Program-made: the position numbers and the translations under genes | Shown here: positions 51,165-60,666 of the stretch, in pieces | Layout: each line of letters begins with the position of its first letter | Position numbering within the stretch: the first letter of the stretch is position 1 | The notes under the pieces: generated by a model | Told to the model about the DNA's origin: nothing | Database searches by the model: none | The model's input: the letters and a program-made list of their open reading frames with translations, nothing else | DNA from: an uncultured Paracoccaceae bacterium | GTDB taxonomy: Bacteria; Pseudomonadota; Alphaproteobacteria; Rhodobacterales; Rhodobacteraceae | Length of the DNA: 64,000 nt | Direction: 5' to 3' | Assembly: GCA_947500005.1 (NCBI GenBank) | Contig: CANMQJ010000018.1 | Coordinates: forward strand, 1 to 64,000

Positions 51165-52738
51165 CACGCGGCCCTCCCCTTCCTGAACAGCAATCCCGCC
51201 TCGTAGCTGCGCAAGGTGCGCCGCGCCGCCGGGCCGTATCCCGTTCCGGTCAGCGGATCGAGCTCGGGAAAGATCCGGCAGATCTCGTCCAGAACCGGCT
51301 GCTCGAACAGGCTGGTGGTCTGCGGGCCGGGCAGGAAACTCTCTGTCTCCAGCCCGGCGGACCAAACCACCTCATGCGTGTCGAACATCAGGTGCACATA
51401 GGTCACCGCCCCGCCGGGCCTGCGCGTCACCGAATGGTCGTTGACCAGGTCGCGCGCGGCCACCAGCACCTCGGCCTCGCCGAACAGCAGCTCGGCCACG
51501 CTGTCGCGCACCAGGACCCGGTGCTGCGGCGAGACCATCAGCGCGTCATGCCGCCCGAAGGTATTGGCCCGGATATGGATCGGCGCCAGATCCCCCTCCG
51601 CCGCCACCCGCCGCCGCCCGATCCAGCGCAGCGGCTGCGGCCCGTGATCGCGCGTCTCGACCAGCTCGCCCAGCCGCAGCGCCTCGACCGGGCGCTCGCC
51701 CCCGGGTGTGCGGATCAGGGTTCCGGCGACGAAGCACGGTACCTGGCTGACCTTGACGAATCCGGTGTCGTCGTTGCTCCCGTTCGTCGCGGTATAGGTG
51801 AAATTGAAATCCTCGGTATCGCCATCGCCGAAGACGGTGATCGTCCAGTCGGCGTTCAACTGCACCGTCTGCCCGGTGTTCAGCGTGACCGTGTCGCCCG
51901 CGTTCACCGCGACGTTGTTGATATGGGTGATCGTCAGCACCCCGCCCGAGGCGCTCTCGTCATTGGCCAGAACGTCCAGGTCCACGCTGCCCGTGGGATA
52001 AAGCGTCGTCTCGTCCGTCAGGGCCACGAAATCGGTCTGGATGCTGTCGGCGGCGATCAGCAGGTTGGAATCGTAATTGCTGTCCGACACGTCCGCGACG
52101 CCGATGCGGATCGTGTTCACCATCCCCGGCACGACATTCATCGTCAGCGTCATGGTGACGGTCAGACCGTCCATCTCGGTGTTGTAATCGTCGTTCGTGT
52201 TGTCGAGAAACAGGTTCTCGTTCGAGGTGGAGTTGATGTTGCCCGGATCGGTATCGCCATTGCCCACGGCCAGCTCGACCTGCTGGCCATTGACCCAGAC
52301 ACCGACGAAATCCTGGTAGACCGAATTCTGGAACTCGGGATATTCCTCCGAGGAGAAGACGAACTGCATCGTCATCTTGTCCGCGGTCGGGATGAAGCTC
52401 ACGTCCAGATAGGCCGCGTCATAGGTGCGCGTGCCCGCCGCGTCGTCGAAATCGTCATTGCCGTTCTCGCCGCGCGTGTCGGTCGAGGTGCTGGCCGACC
52501 GGTTCGGGTCGCCCCAGGACTGCGTGAAATCCCGTGCCCGCCCAGTGGACAGGATCACCCCGCTGTCGCCCGGCGTGGCCCCCGGCGCCAATGCGTCGCC
52601 ATTGGAATAGGTGGCCGAGGAGTTGCGGTCGCCCGAATAGGACGCCCCCACCACGGTCACCCCGTCGCCAAAGATCTCCTGCGCCATCTGCCAGGCGCTG
52701 GCATTGGTATTGTAATTAAGCTCGTCCCCCGTCGCCAT
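51164..52738 (-). CDS. Choice-of-anchor L plus Hint domain protein
   Basis: A 524-residue paralogue of the gene at 46876. The choice-of-anchor L domain spans about 13-235 (GVILSTGRARDF, FVFSSEEYPEFQNSVYQDFVGVWVNG). A bacterial Ig-like part (about 245-330) leads into the Hint domain starting VPCFVAGTLIRT (Cys335), then GELVETRDHGPQPLRWIG. The start was set at MATGDELNYN; a 25-residue in-frame extension is not family-like. It is coupled to the degenerate Hint gene downstream. Confidence 0.85.
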   Translation of the reverse strand: MATGDELNYNTNASAWQMAQEIFGDGVTVVGASYSGDRNSSATYSNGDALAPGATPGDSGVILSTGRARDFTQSWGDPNRSASTSTDTRGENGNDDFDDAAGTRTYDAAYLDVSFIPTADKMTMQFVFSSEEYPEFQNSVYQDFVGVWVNGQQVELAVGNGDTDPGNINSTSNENLFLDNTNDDYNTEMDGLTVTMTLTMNVVPGMVNTIRIGVADVSDSNYDSNLLIAADSIQTDFVALTDETTLYPTGSVDLDVLANDESASGGVLTITHINNVAVNAGDTVTLNTGQTVQLNADWTITVFGDGDTEDFNFTYTATNGSNDDTGFVKVSQVPCFVAGTLIRTPGGERPVEALRLGELVETRDHGPQPLRWIGRRRVAAEGDLAPIHIRANTFGRHDALMVSPQHRVLVRDSVAELLFGEAEVLVAARDLVNDHSVTRRPGGAVTYVHLMFDTHEVVWSAGLETESFLPGPQTTSLFEQPVLDEICRIFPELDPLTGTGYGPAARRTLRSYEAGLLFRKGRAA

Positions 52739-53034
52739 CTTGCCCTTGCCCCTCATGCGACCATCGGGCAGGGCGGCGCGGGCGCAGGGTTCTCCCCCTG
52801 CAGCCCACGGCACAAGAATGGCGCGCGACGGCCCTTTGCGGGCTCTGCTGTCGGGCGCTGCTAAGGATCTCCGGTCTGACGCCGGATGATGCTCGAATGA
52901 CCTGCCACCGGTCCTTGTTATTGGGCAAACGGTACAGGCTGATATGTCATATGTTAATCGCTCTCGTTCGAAACGGGTTGTGAACGCGTCGTTTTCGTCA
53001 CAAACCTGACGAAATTCACCCGCTCGGAGGCCCC
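52739..53034. other. Divergent gap upstream of Hint gene and dapE
   Basis: A 296-bp non-coding gap between divergent genes, holding both promoters and the palindrome described at 52993-53014. I see no RNA gene in it. Confidence 0.5.
52993..53014. promoter_or_regulatory. Palindromic operator candidate before dapE
   Basis: TTTCGTCA (52993-53000) and TGACGAAA (53007-53014) are perfect 8-bp arms around 6 bp, 20 bp before the dapE ATG. The position overlaps where the transcription start or leader would be, suiting a repressor site. Confidence 0.45.
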
Positions 53035-54180
53035 ATGACCGTCACAGACCCCGCGAAACTCACCGCAGATCTCATCCGCTGCCCCTCTGTCACGCCCGAA
53101 GAGGGGGGCGCGCTGAAGCTGCTCGAAGGGCTGCTCGCGGATGCGGGCTTCGCCTGCACGCGGGTGGACCGGGGCGGTGTGGCCAATCTCTTCGCGCGCT
53201 GGGGCGACAAGGGCCATCCCCGCAGCTTCGGCTTCAACGGCCATACCGACGTGGTGCCGGTCGGCGATGCCGCCGCCTGGACGCATGACCCCTTCGGCGC
53301 CGAAGAGGCGGGCGGCATCCTCTACGGGCGCGGCGCGACCGACATGAAATCGGGTGTCGCGGCCTTTGCCGCCGCCGCCGTCGATTTCGTCCGCGACACG
53401 CCCCCCGACGGGGCCGTTATTCTCGCCATCACCGGGGATGAAGAGGGGGACGCCGTCGATGGCACTACTGCGATCCTCGACTGGATGGACGGGCAGGAAG
53501 AGCGGATGGCCGTCTGTCTTGTCGGCGAACCCACATGCCCCGAGCAGATGGGCGAGATGATCAAGATCGGCCGACGCGGCTCGATGTCGGCCTGGATCAC
53601 CGTCACCGGCAAGCAGGGCCATTCCGCCTATCCGCACAGGGCAAGGAACCCGCTCCCCGCCATGGCGCGGCTGATGGACCGGCTCGCCAGCCATGAGCTG
53701 GACCAGGGCACCGATCATTTCGACCCCTCCACGCTTGCCGTCGTCACCATCGACACCGGCAACCCGGCCAATAACGTCATCCCGGCCCAATGCACCGGCG
53801 CGGTCAATATCCGCTTCAACGACACCCATACCGGCGCGGCGCTCAGCGACTGGCTGCGGTCCGAGGGCGACCGCGTTGCGCAGGAATTCGGCGTGACCGT
53901 CGAGATGAGGATCAAGATCTCCGGCGAAAGCTTTCTTACCCTGCCCGGAGAGCTCTCCGAGCTGGTGTCGAACTCCGTGCAGGCCGAAACCGGCGTCACC
54001 CCCGTGCTCTCCACCACCGGCGGCACCTCGGACGCGCGTTTCGTCAAGGATCACTGCCCGGTGGTCGAATTCGGCCTCGTCGGCAAGACCATGCACCAGG
54101 TGGACGAGAACGTGCCGGTCGAACAGATCCACCAGCTCAAGGCGATCTATACCCGCATCCTCAGGGATTACTTCGCCTGA
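53035..54180 (+). CDS. dapE: Succinyl-diaminopimelate desuccinylase
   Basis: A 381-residue M20 metallohydrolase. Metal ligands are visible: H70 and D72 (GHTDVVPVG), D103 (RGATDMKSG) and E136-E137 (TGDEEGDA). It removes the succinyl group in the lysine/diaminopimelate pathway that DapD starts. GGAGG precedes ATG 53035. The next gene begins 1 bp after its stop. Confidence 0.95.
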   Translation: MTVTDPAKLTADLIRCPSVTPEEGGALKLLEGLLADAGFACTRVDRGGVANLFARWGDKGHPRSFGFNGHTDVVPVGDAAAWTHDPFGAEEAGGILYGRGATDMKSGVAAFAAAAVDFVRDTPPDGAVILAITGDEEGDAVDGTTAILDWMDGQEERMAVCLVGEPTCPEQMGEMIKIGRRGSMSAWITVTGKQGHSAYPHRARNPLPAMARLMDRLASHELDQGTDHFDPSTLAVVTIDTGNPANNVIPAQCTGAVNIRFNDTHTGAALSDWLRSEGDRVAQEFGVTVEMRIKISGESFLTLPGELSELVSNSVQAETGVTPVLSTTGGTSDARFVKDHCPVVEFGLVGKTMHQVDENVPVEQIHQLKAIYTRILRDYFA

Positions 54181-54181
54181 C

Positions 54182-54781
54182 ATGCGCCAGACCCTGATCG
54201 TCATGGTCAAGGAACCCCGCGCCGGCCGCGTCAAGACGCGGCTGGGGCGCGAGATTGGCATGACCGCCGCCGCCTGGTGGTTCCGCCACCAGACCGCGGC
54301 GCTCCTGCGTCGCCTGCGCGACCCCCGCTGGAGGATCGTCCTCGCTACCTCCCCCGACCGTGCGGGACTCCTCAGTCGCGCCTGGCCCGCCGACCTCGCC
54401 CGCAAACCCCAGGGCCCCGGCGATCTCGGCACCCGCATGACACGCCAGCTGCGCACCGCGCCGCCGGGCCGGGCCTGCGTGATCGGCACCGACATCCCCG
54501 GCATCACCCGGCCCCATATCGCCCGGGCCTTCGCGGCGCTTGGACAGAACGACCTCGTCTTCGGCCCCGCCGCAGATGGCGGCTACTGGCTGGTGGGCGG
54601 ACATCCCCGGCGCCTGCCGCGGGGCCTCTTCGCGCATGTTCGCTGGTCCACGGAACACGCGCTGGCCGATACCATCGCCTCCGCCCCCGGCGCGCGCATC
54701 GCGCTGACCGACCGGCTCTGCGATATCGACACCGCCGCCGACCTTGCCGCCCATGGGCGCCCCGCGCGTTTTCCCGGATGA
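54182..54781 (+). CDS. DUF2064 / TIGR04282 glycosyltransferase-like protein
   Basis: A 199-residue protein of the DUF2064 family, which has a nucleotidyl/glycosyltransferase-A-like fold. Segments KEPRAGRVKTRLG, GTDIPGITRPHI and FGPAADGGYWLVGG are the family hallmarks. The substrate is not known. It follows dapE with a 1-bp gap and precedes rnr, suggesting one transcript. Confidence 0.87.
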   Translation: MRQTLIVMVKEPRAGRVKTRLGREIGMTAAAWWFRHQTAALLRRLRDPRWRIVLATSPDRAGLLSRAWPADLARKPQGPGDLGTRMTRQLRTAPPGRACVIGTDIPGITRPHIARAFAALGQNDLVFGPAADGGYWLVGGHPRRLPRGLFAHVRWSTEHALADTIASAPGARIALTDRLCDIDTAADLAAHGRPARFPG

Positions 54782-54812
54782 CCGCGCATGCGCCGCGTGC
54801 TACGTCCCGAAC

Positions 54813-57089
54813 ATGACACGCATCCCGACCAAGCAGGAGATCCTCGACTGGATCTCCGCCAATCCGACCCTGACCTCCAAGCGCGACATCGCCAAGGCGT
54901 TCGGCATCAAGGGGGCCGACCGGATCGACCTCAAGCGCGTCCTGCGCGAGCTCGAGGCCGAGGGGCACCTCGAAAAGCGCAAGCGCAGCTATCGCGACCC
55001 TGACCGGCTGCCGCCCGTCAGCGTCCTTCAGGTCAAGGCGCCCAACGCCGATGGCGACCTCTTCGCCCGCCCGCTCGAATGGCATGGCGAGGGGGTGGAG
55101 CCCATCGTTCTCCTCCTGCCCCGCGCCGCCGACCCCGCGCTGGGCGAAGGCGACCGCATCCTCGCCCGCCTCACTGTCGTCCACGAAGAGGACCACAATT
55201 ACGAGGCGCGGCTGATCCGCAAGATCGGTTCCAACCCGCGCAAGATCGTCGGCATCTTCCGCAAGGAGGCCGAGGGCGGGCGCATCGTGCCCATCGACAA
55301 GGCTGGCCAGAACGAATGGACCGTCGCCGACGGCGCCACGCTGTCCGCCAAGGACGGTGAACTGGTCGAGGCCGAACAGGCCGGGCCCAAGGCCCGCATG
55401 GGCCTGCCGCGCGCCCGCATCGTGGAACGGCTGGGCGATCCCTCCGCGCCCAAGGCCGTGTCGCTCATCGCGATCCACCAGCACGGCATCCCCGACGATT
55501 TCCCCGACAAGGTCATCGCCGAGGCCGACCGCGCCAAGCCCGCGGGCCTTTCGGGGCGCGAGGACATGCGCGACCTGCCGCTCGTCACCATCGACCCCTC
55601 GGATGCGCGCGACCATGACGACGCCTGTTTCGCCCATGCCGATGACGATCCGAAAAATCCCGGCGGGCACGTCATCTGGGTCGCCATCGCCGATGTCGCC
55701 CATTACGTCACCCCCGGCTCGGCGCTGGACCGCGAGGCGCGCAAGCGCGGCAACTCCACCTATTTCCCCGACCGCGTCGTGCCGATGCTGCCCGACCGGC
55801 TCTCGGGCGATCTGTGCTCCCTGCACGAGGGCGTGCCGCGCGCCACCATCGCGGTGCGGATGCGCATCGACGCCGAGGGCAACAAGATCGACCACAGCTT
55901 TCATCGTGGCCTCATGCGCTCCGCCGCCTCGCTCTCTTACGAAGAGGTGCAGAACGCCATCGACGGCACCCCCAACGACCACGCCGCCCCGCTCCTCGAT
56001 GACGTGATCCGGCCGCTCTATGCCGCCTATCACGCGCTGCGCGACGCGCGCGCACGCCGCCAGCCGCTCGACCTCGACCTGCCCGAGCGCAAGATCGTGC
56101 TCGACGACGATGGCAAGGTGATCTCGGTGGCCTTCCGCGACCGGCTCGACGCCCACAAGCTGATCGAGGAATTCATGGTCCTCGCCAATGTCGCCGCCGC
56201 CGAGACGCTGATCGCCAGACGCCGCCCGCTCCTGTTCCGCGTGCACGAGGAACCCGCGCCCGAAAAGCTCGAGGCGCTGCGCGAAACCGCCGAGGCCGCC
56301 GGGCTGACGCTGGCCAAGGGGCAGGTGCTGCAAACCCGCCACCTCAACGCGCTCTTGAACGCCGCCGCCGGGACCGAGGAATCGGAACTCATCAACCTCT
56401 CCACCCTCCGCTCCATGGCGCAGGCATACTATTCGCCCGAGAATTTCGGCCATTTCGGCCTCGCCCTGCGCAACTACGCACATTTCACCTCGCCCATTCG
56501 CCGCTATTCCGACCTGATCGTGCATCGCGCGCTCATCACTGCGCATGGCTGGGGCGATGACGGGTTGAGCGCGGAGGAGATCGACCGGCTCGAAGAGACC
56601 GCCGAGCATATCTCGGATACCGAGCGCCGCTCGATGATGGCCGAGCGCGACACGACCGACCGCTACCTTGCCGCCTATCTCTCCGAGCGCGTGGGGAGCG
56701 AGTTCGCAGGCCGCATCAGCGGCATCGCCCGCTTCGGCGCCTTCGTCAAACTCGACGGAACCGGCGCCGACGGCCTCGTGCCAGTCCGCTCGCTGGGCCG
56801 CGAGTTCTTTCATTTCGACCGCGAAGCCGGCACGCTCATGGGGGCCGATACCGGCTTTACCATAACCATAGGCCAGCGCGTCACGGTGAAACTGACCGAG
56901 GCCACCCCCGTCACCGGCGGGCTGGAGCTGGAGCTGCTGACCATCGAGGATCAGGAATTGCCGCGCGGTGGCGGTGGCGGCAAGGGCCGTCCGGGCCGCA
57001 CCGCGCCCAAGCGCAAGGCGGTCAAGGCCAAGCGCAAGCAGGAAAAGGTCAAGCGCAAGGTCGAACGCAAGCGCCGCGAAACGCGGTAA
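54813..57089 (+). CDS. rnr: Ribonuclease R
   Basis: A 758-residue 3'-5' exoribonuclease of the RNB family. The N-terminal winged-helix (ILDWISANPTLTSKRDIAKAFGI), cold-shock domains, the RNB catalytic core with DPSDARDHDDAC metal ligands and GNSTYFPDRVVPMLP, an S1 domain (FAGRISGIARFGAFVKLDGTGADGLV) and a Lys/Arg-rich C-terminal tail are all present. It degrades structured RNA. ATG 54813 gives the MTRIPTKQEI start; the longer in-frame extension overlaps the previous gene. Confidence 0.95.
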   Translation: MTRIPTKQEILDWISANPTLTSKRDIAKAFGIKGADRIDLKRVLRELEAEGHLEKRKRSYRDPDRLPPVSVLQVKAPNADGDLFARPLEWHGEGVEPIVLLLPRAADPALGEGDRILARLTVVHEEDHNYEARLIRKIGSNPRKIVGIFRKEAEGGRIVPIDKAGQNEWTVADGATLSAKDGELVEAEQAGPKARMGLPRARIVERLGDPSAPKAVSLIAIHQHGIPDDFPDKVIAEADRAKPAGLSGREDMRDLPLVTIDPSDARDHDDACFAHADDDPKNPGGHVIWVAIADVAHYVTPGSALDREARKRGNSTYFPDRVVPMLPDRLSGDLCSLHEGVPRATIAVRMRIDAEGNKIDHSFHRGLMRSAASLSYEEVQNAIDGTPNDHAAPLLDDVIRPLYAAYHALRDARARRQPLDLDLPERKIVLDDDGKVISVAFRDRLDAHKLIEEFMVLANVAAAETLIARRRPLLFRVHEEPAPEKLEALRETAEAAGLTLAKGQVLQTRHLNALLNAAAGTEESELINLSTLRSMAQAYYSPENFGHFGLALRNYAHFTSPIRRYSDLIVHRALITAHGWGDDGLSAEEIDRLEETAEHISDTERRSMMAERDTTDRYLAAYLSERVGSEFAGRISGIARFGAFVKLDGTGADGLVPVRSLGREFFHFDREAGTLMGADTGFTITIGQRVTVKLTEATPVTGGLELELLTIEDQELPRGGGGGKGRPGRTAPKRKAVKAKRKQEKVKRKVERKRRETR

Positions 57090-57141
57090 GGGCTTCGGCC
57101 CGCTGGTCAGACGTCGCGCCCGGCCGAAGGCCGGGCAGCGC

Positions 57142-57531
57142 CTATCCCTTCCGCTTGTATGTCAAGGCCCGCCCGATCAGCATCCCGTGCCGGTCCGCGT
57201 CGATCTCTCCCACGCGATCGAACAGGACAGCGCGATTCCCCTCGATCCGGTCCATGCCGGGAAAGGCTGTGCGGTGCTCCTCCATCAGCCGGGTCTGGCA
57301 ATGCACGAACAGAGCAAAGGACGCCTGGCTGTGCGTCCAGATCCGCAGCATGCTCCCCTTCGGCGCGATATAGCTCGGCTGCCCCCAGCGAAGAACCTCC
57401 TCCACCGGCTCGCCCAGGCGATGCGCCGTGTCGAAGACCAGCACGCGCAAGGCCAGCAGACCCTCCCGCGTATCCGGAGGGGCCGAGTCGAAGACCGCGC
57501 GGACGGCGGGTGACGGGAGCGGCATCATCAT
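57142..57531 (-). CDS. DUF1801 domain protein
   Basis: A 129-residue protein of the DUF1801 (YdhG-like) family. The VEEVLRWGQPSYIAPKGSMLRIW and FALFVHCQTRLMEEHR segments fit the family. Its function is unknown. It is convergent with rnr. The upstream gap holds an inverted repeat (57541-57578) around a CCACCATGGTGG palindrome. Confidence 0.8.
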   Translation of the reverse strand: MMMPLPSPAVRAVFDSAPPDTREGLLALRVLVFDTAHRLGEPVEEVLRWGQPSYIAPKGSMLRIWTHSQASFALFVHCQTRLMEEHRTAFPGMDRIEGNRAVLFDRVGEIDADRHGMLIGRALTYKRKG

Positions 57532-57540
57532 CCGCTAACC

Positions 57541-57578
57541 TTGCCGGAATCCACCATGGTGGGAACCCGTCCGGCAAC
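57541..57578. promoter_or_regulatory. Nested palindrome upstream of the DUF1801 gene
   Basis: TTGCCGGA and TCCGGCAA (57541-57548 and 57571-57578) enclose the perfect palindrome CCACCATGGTGG (57551-57562), 10 bp before the DUF1801 start. It could be an operator or a leader hairpin. Confidence 0.4.
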
Positions 57579-57579
57579 G

Positions 57580-57608
57580 AAAAAACGCGGGCGAAACCTC
57601 GCCCGCGT
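57580..57608 (-). terminator. Terminator of the polyamine transport operon
   Basis: On the minus strand ACGCGGGCGA pairs with TCGCCCGCGT around 4 nt and is followed by TTTTT, about 70 nt after the last permease gene. Confidence 0.9.
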
Positions 57609-57612
57609 CTTG

Positions 57613-57659
57613 TACAAAACGGTCAATGCCCCCCGGAACCGATATACAAAACGGTCAAT
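57613..57659. repeat. Two identical 15-bp direct repeats
   Basis: TACAAAACGGTCAAT occurs at 57613-57627 and 57645-57659 (period 32), between the end of the transport operon and its terminator. Confidence 0.7.
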
Positions 57660-57677
57660 TCCGGGGTTCAACGGTGA

Positions 57678-58853
57678 TCAGCCGGGTGACATGCCCCTCA
57701 GCCGCTCCGACCGCCGCCGCAGCATCTCCACCGTCGCCAGCAGCACGATCGAGATCCCGACAAGGATCGTCGCCACCGCCAGGATGGTCGGTGAAATCTG
57801 CTCGCGCAGACCCGTAAACATCTGCCATGGAAGGGTTTTCTGTCCTGCCGAACCGACGAAGAGCACCACCACCACCTCGTCGAAGGAGGTGATGAAGGCG
57901 AACAGCCCGCCCGAGATCACGCCGGGCAGGATCAGCGGCATCTGAACCCGGAAAAACGTCGTCACCGGCCCCGCACCCATGTTCGCCGCAGCCCGCGTCA
58001 GCGACTGGTCGAAACCCACCAAGGTTGCCGTTACCGTGATGATAACAAAAGGAATTCCAAGCGCGGCATGGGCCAGAACGACGCCGAAATACGTGCCCTG
58101 AAGGCCGATCCGGCTGTAGAAGAAATACATGCCCGCCGCCGAGATGATGAGCGGGACGATCATCGGCGAGATCAGGATCGCCATGATCGCGCGCCGGAAC
58201 GGAACATGAGGCTGGCTCAACCCGATCGCCGCCAGCGTGCCGAAGCTCACTGACAGGATCGTCGCCATCGGCGCGATCTTGACCGAGTTCCACAGCGCCT
58301 GCTGCCAGTCGGCATTGGTGAAGAAGTCCCTGTAATGCTTGAGAGAATACCCCTCAGGGTCGAACCGCAACATCTCGGGCGTGAAGGTGAAGAAGTTCTC
58401 GGCATTGAAGCTGAGCGGCATCACCACGAGGATCGGGGTTATGAGGAAGACGAATATCGCGCCGCATATCACCCGGAAGGAATAATGCCACAGAACCTGC
58501 CCGGGGGTCAGGTATGGCGCCAGATGCGCGCGGTAGCGCGAGGTCGCCAGCCAGAAGATGAACCAGCCGAAGAACCATCCGAAAAGCCCCCCAAGCACCA
58601 GCCCCGGAAACCCGGCGAACACGAAACCCGCCACGAGGAAAACCGCCAGGATCCCCCAGCGCAAGGGTTTTTCCTTGTCGGTCATGTTGCCGAAGACAAA
58701 GCCCATCACCCCGAGCAGGATCGCTCCGCCGACCACCCCCATGAGGCCCGAGCCCTGCGCGGTGCCGATGAAGAGGCCAAAGAACGCCCCCGCCGCGGCC
58801 GCCACTGCGGCGACGAATCCGGGGGTCTGGTTTTCTACAGGTGTCAGTGCCAT
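57678..58853 (-). CDS. Polyamine ABC transporter permease (PotC/PotI-like) with N-terminal extension
   Basis: A 391-residue inner-membrane permease. The C-terminal 270 residues form the usual type I importer permease with the EAA-like loop (AAANMGAGPVTTFFRVQMPLILPGV). The N-terminal 115 residues add about four hydrophobic segments (AAGAFFGLFIG, GAILLGVMGFVFG, WGILAVFLVAGFVFAGFPG) not found in ordinary PotC. It lies 5 bp after the first permease gene in the operon. The substrate is inferred from the binding protein as spermidine/putrescine-like. Confidence 0.87.
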   Translation of the reverse strand: MALTPVENQTPGFVAAVAAAAGAFFGLFIGTAQGSGLMGVVGGAILLGVMGFVFGNMTDKEKPLRWGILAVFLVAGFVFAGFPGLVLGGLFGWFFGWFIFWLATSRYRAHLAPYLTPGQVLWHYSFRVICGAIFVFLITPILVVMPLSFNAENFFTFTPEMLRFDPEGYSLKHYRDFFTNADWQQALWNSVKIAPMATILSVSFGTLAAIGLSQPHVPFRRAIMAILISPMIVPLIISAAGMYFFYSRIGLQGTYFGVVLAHAALGIPFVIITVTATLVGFDQSLTRAAANMGAGPVTTFFRVQMPLILPGVISGGLFAFITSFDEVVVVLFVGSAGQKTLPWQMFTGLREQISPTILAVATILVGISIVLLATVEMLRRRSERLRGMSPG

Positions 58854-58858
58854 GTGCC

Positions 58859-60583
58859 TTACCCCAGCTTCACGTTGTCGATGCCCACGATCTTGTCATA
58901 GGCCCAGTAGAGGATCAGCACGACCGCCAGCAGGATACTGCCAAGCGCCGCCGCGAGGCCCCAGTTGAGCGAGGACGAGATGTGGTAGGCGATCCGGTTC
59001 GAGATGAAGGTACCCGTGGTACCACCGACGATCTCGGGTGTGATGTAGTAGCCGATGGCGAGGATGAAGACGAGGATGCTACCCGCCCCGATCCCCGGCA
59101 CCGATTGCGGGAAATAGACCCGCCAGAAGGCCGTCCAGTTCGTGGCCCCCAGCGACTTCGCCGCCCTCAGGTAGGTCGGGTTGATCGTCTGCATCACCGA
59201 GTACATCGGCAGGATCATGAACGGCAGCAGGATATGCGTCATCGCGACGATGGTACCGAACTGGTTGTTGATCATCACCAGTCGCGATTCATCGGCCACC
59301 AGACCCAGCCAGACCAGCGTATCGTTGATCACGCCCTGCTGTTGCAGCATCACCTTCCAGGCAGAGGTCCGCACAAGCAGCGAGGTCCAGAAGGGCAGCA
59401 GGACGAGGATCATCAGCATGTTGGCGCTACGTGCCGGCAGGTTCGCCAGGATCCAAGCGACAGGGTACCCCAGCAGGATGCACGACCCGGTGATCATCAG
59501 CGACATGAACAGGGTCCGCTTGAACAGCATGATGTAGATCTGCTGGTTCTCGGGCCGTGCCTCGGGGCCGTCCGGACCCTTCTGCATGTCGATGGCGTTC
59601 AGGAAGTAGCCGGTCGTGTAGGCGGGCGAATAGATCTTGATCGTGCGCCATACGTCTGAATCGGCCCAGTCCTTGTCCATCCCCTCGAAGGCCGTCCGGT
59701 AGGAGATCGGTTCGGCGTCGGCCAGCGCGCCCTGCGCCTCCTGAAGCTCGGCCGCGCCGGGGCCGGAGTAGCCTGACAGATCGGTCGTGCGCAGATCCTC
59801 GATCAGGGCCACCTTCACGGCTTCCCAAGGCTCCTCTTCGGCGACCACATCTTCGTCCGCGATGGCGGTGAAAAGCGCAAAGGCTGTATAGGCGCGCACG
59901 GTGCGCGGGAGGATGCCCGCGATCTCGGCGCCGGGGATGAACCCGATTTCGCCGCCGAAATTGTCCGAGGTCAGGTTGGCGAGACGCTGGCGCTGCTGCT
60001 GCAGGATACCCTCATCCGTTGCGCCGCCGTCGCCCGACATCATGGCATACCAGAAGGCGGGATCCTCCCAATGCTCGCCTTGATCCTCGAGCATGTCGAT
60101 CTGGTCCTCGCCCACGTCGTCGACGCTGCGGCCCGATCCGCGGAAGAGCGATGAGATCCCCGAGTTTTCGTAGTTCAGGCGCGACCCCAGGGTGGTGTGC
60201 TCCTTGGCCTCGGCGGCGAGGAACATGTCGTAATAGAGTGCCTGGAAGACTTCCTCGCCCGGCGCCTCGCCGGTATCGGGTTCCCAATCGGCAAGGGCTT
60301 CGGTGGTGTAGGGCAGGGTGTTCGAGACGATGGAGTTCTCGACCGAGCGGAACAGCATGTCCGCGATCGGCATGATGAAGGTCAACAGGACGAAAATCAG
60401 AAGCGGCGCGATAAGGGCCAGCGCCCGCAATTTCTGCACCCGCAGCGCCCGGGCCAGGCTTCGCTTGAGCGGTGTCCCGTCGGCGGCCAGCACCGGCCCC
60501 CCCTGTTTGCTGTCGGCGATGCGGAGGGCGTCGTCGGGCGTAGGCGCCCGTTTGCCGGTTGTGGCGTCTGTCACGTCGCTCAT
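58859..60583 (-). CDS. Polyamine ABC transporter permease (PotB/PotH-like) with large insertion
   Basis: A 574-residue permease, about twice the usual size. The C-terminal part (from about 335) is a PotB/PotH permease with the EAA loop (AAKSLGATNWTAFWRVYFPQSVPGI). After the first helix (about 50-70) a predicted periplasmic insertion of about 260 residues (acidic, no membrane helices) precedes helix two. The insertion could bind the substrate-binding protein or ligand. It is 83 bp after the binding-protein gene. Confidence 0.87.
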   Translation of the reverse strand: MSDVTDATTGKRAPTPDDALRIADSKQGGPVLAADGTPLKRSLARALRVQKLRALALIAPLLIFVLLTFIMPIADMLFRSVENSIVSNTLPYTTEALADWEPDTGEAPGEEVFQALYYDMFLAAEAKEHTTLGSRLNYENSGISSLFRGSGRSVDDVGEDQIDMLEDQGEHWEDPAFWYAMMSGDGGATDEGILQQQRQRLANLTSDNFGGEIGFIPGAEIAGILPRTVRAYTAFALFTAIADEDVVAEEEPWEAVKVALIEDLRTTDLSGYSGPGAAELQEAQGALADAEPISYRTAFEGMDKDWADSDVWRTIKIYSPAYTTGYFLNAIDMQKGPDGPEARPENQQIYIMLFKRTLFMSLMITGSCILLGYPVAWILANLPARSANMLMILVLLPFWTSLLVRTSAWKVMLQQQGVINDTLVWLGLVADESRLVMINNQFGTIVAMTHILLPFMILPMYSVMQTINPTYLRAAKSLGATNWTAFWRVYFPQSVPGIGAGSILVFILAIGYYITPEIVGGTTGTFISNRIAYHISSSLNWGLAAALGSILLAVVLILYWAYDKIVGIDNVKLG

Positions 60584-60666
60584 GATTTTCCCCGTCGGTT
60601 CTATTTATGTCGTTGGGGTGGAGGGGCCGCGAACGGCCCCTTCCCAGTGTTCACGCAATCAGCCGA

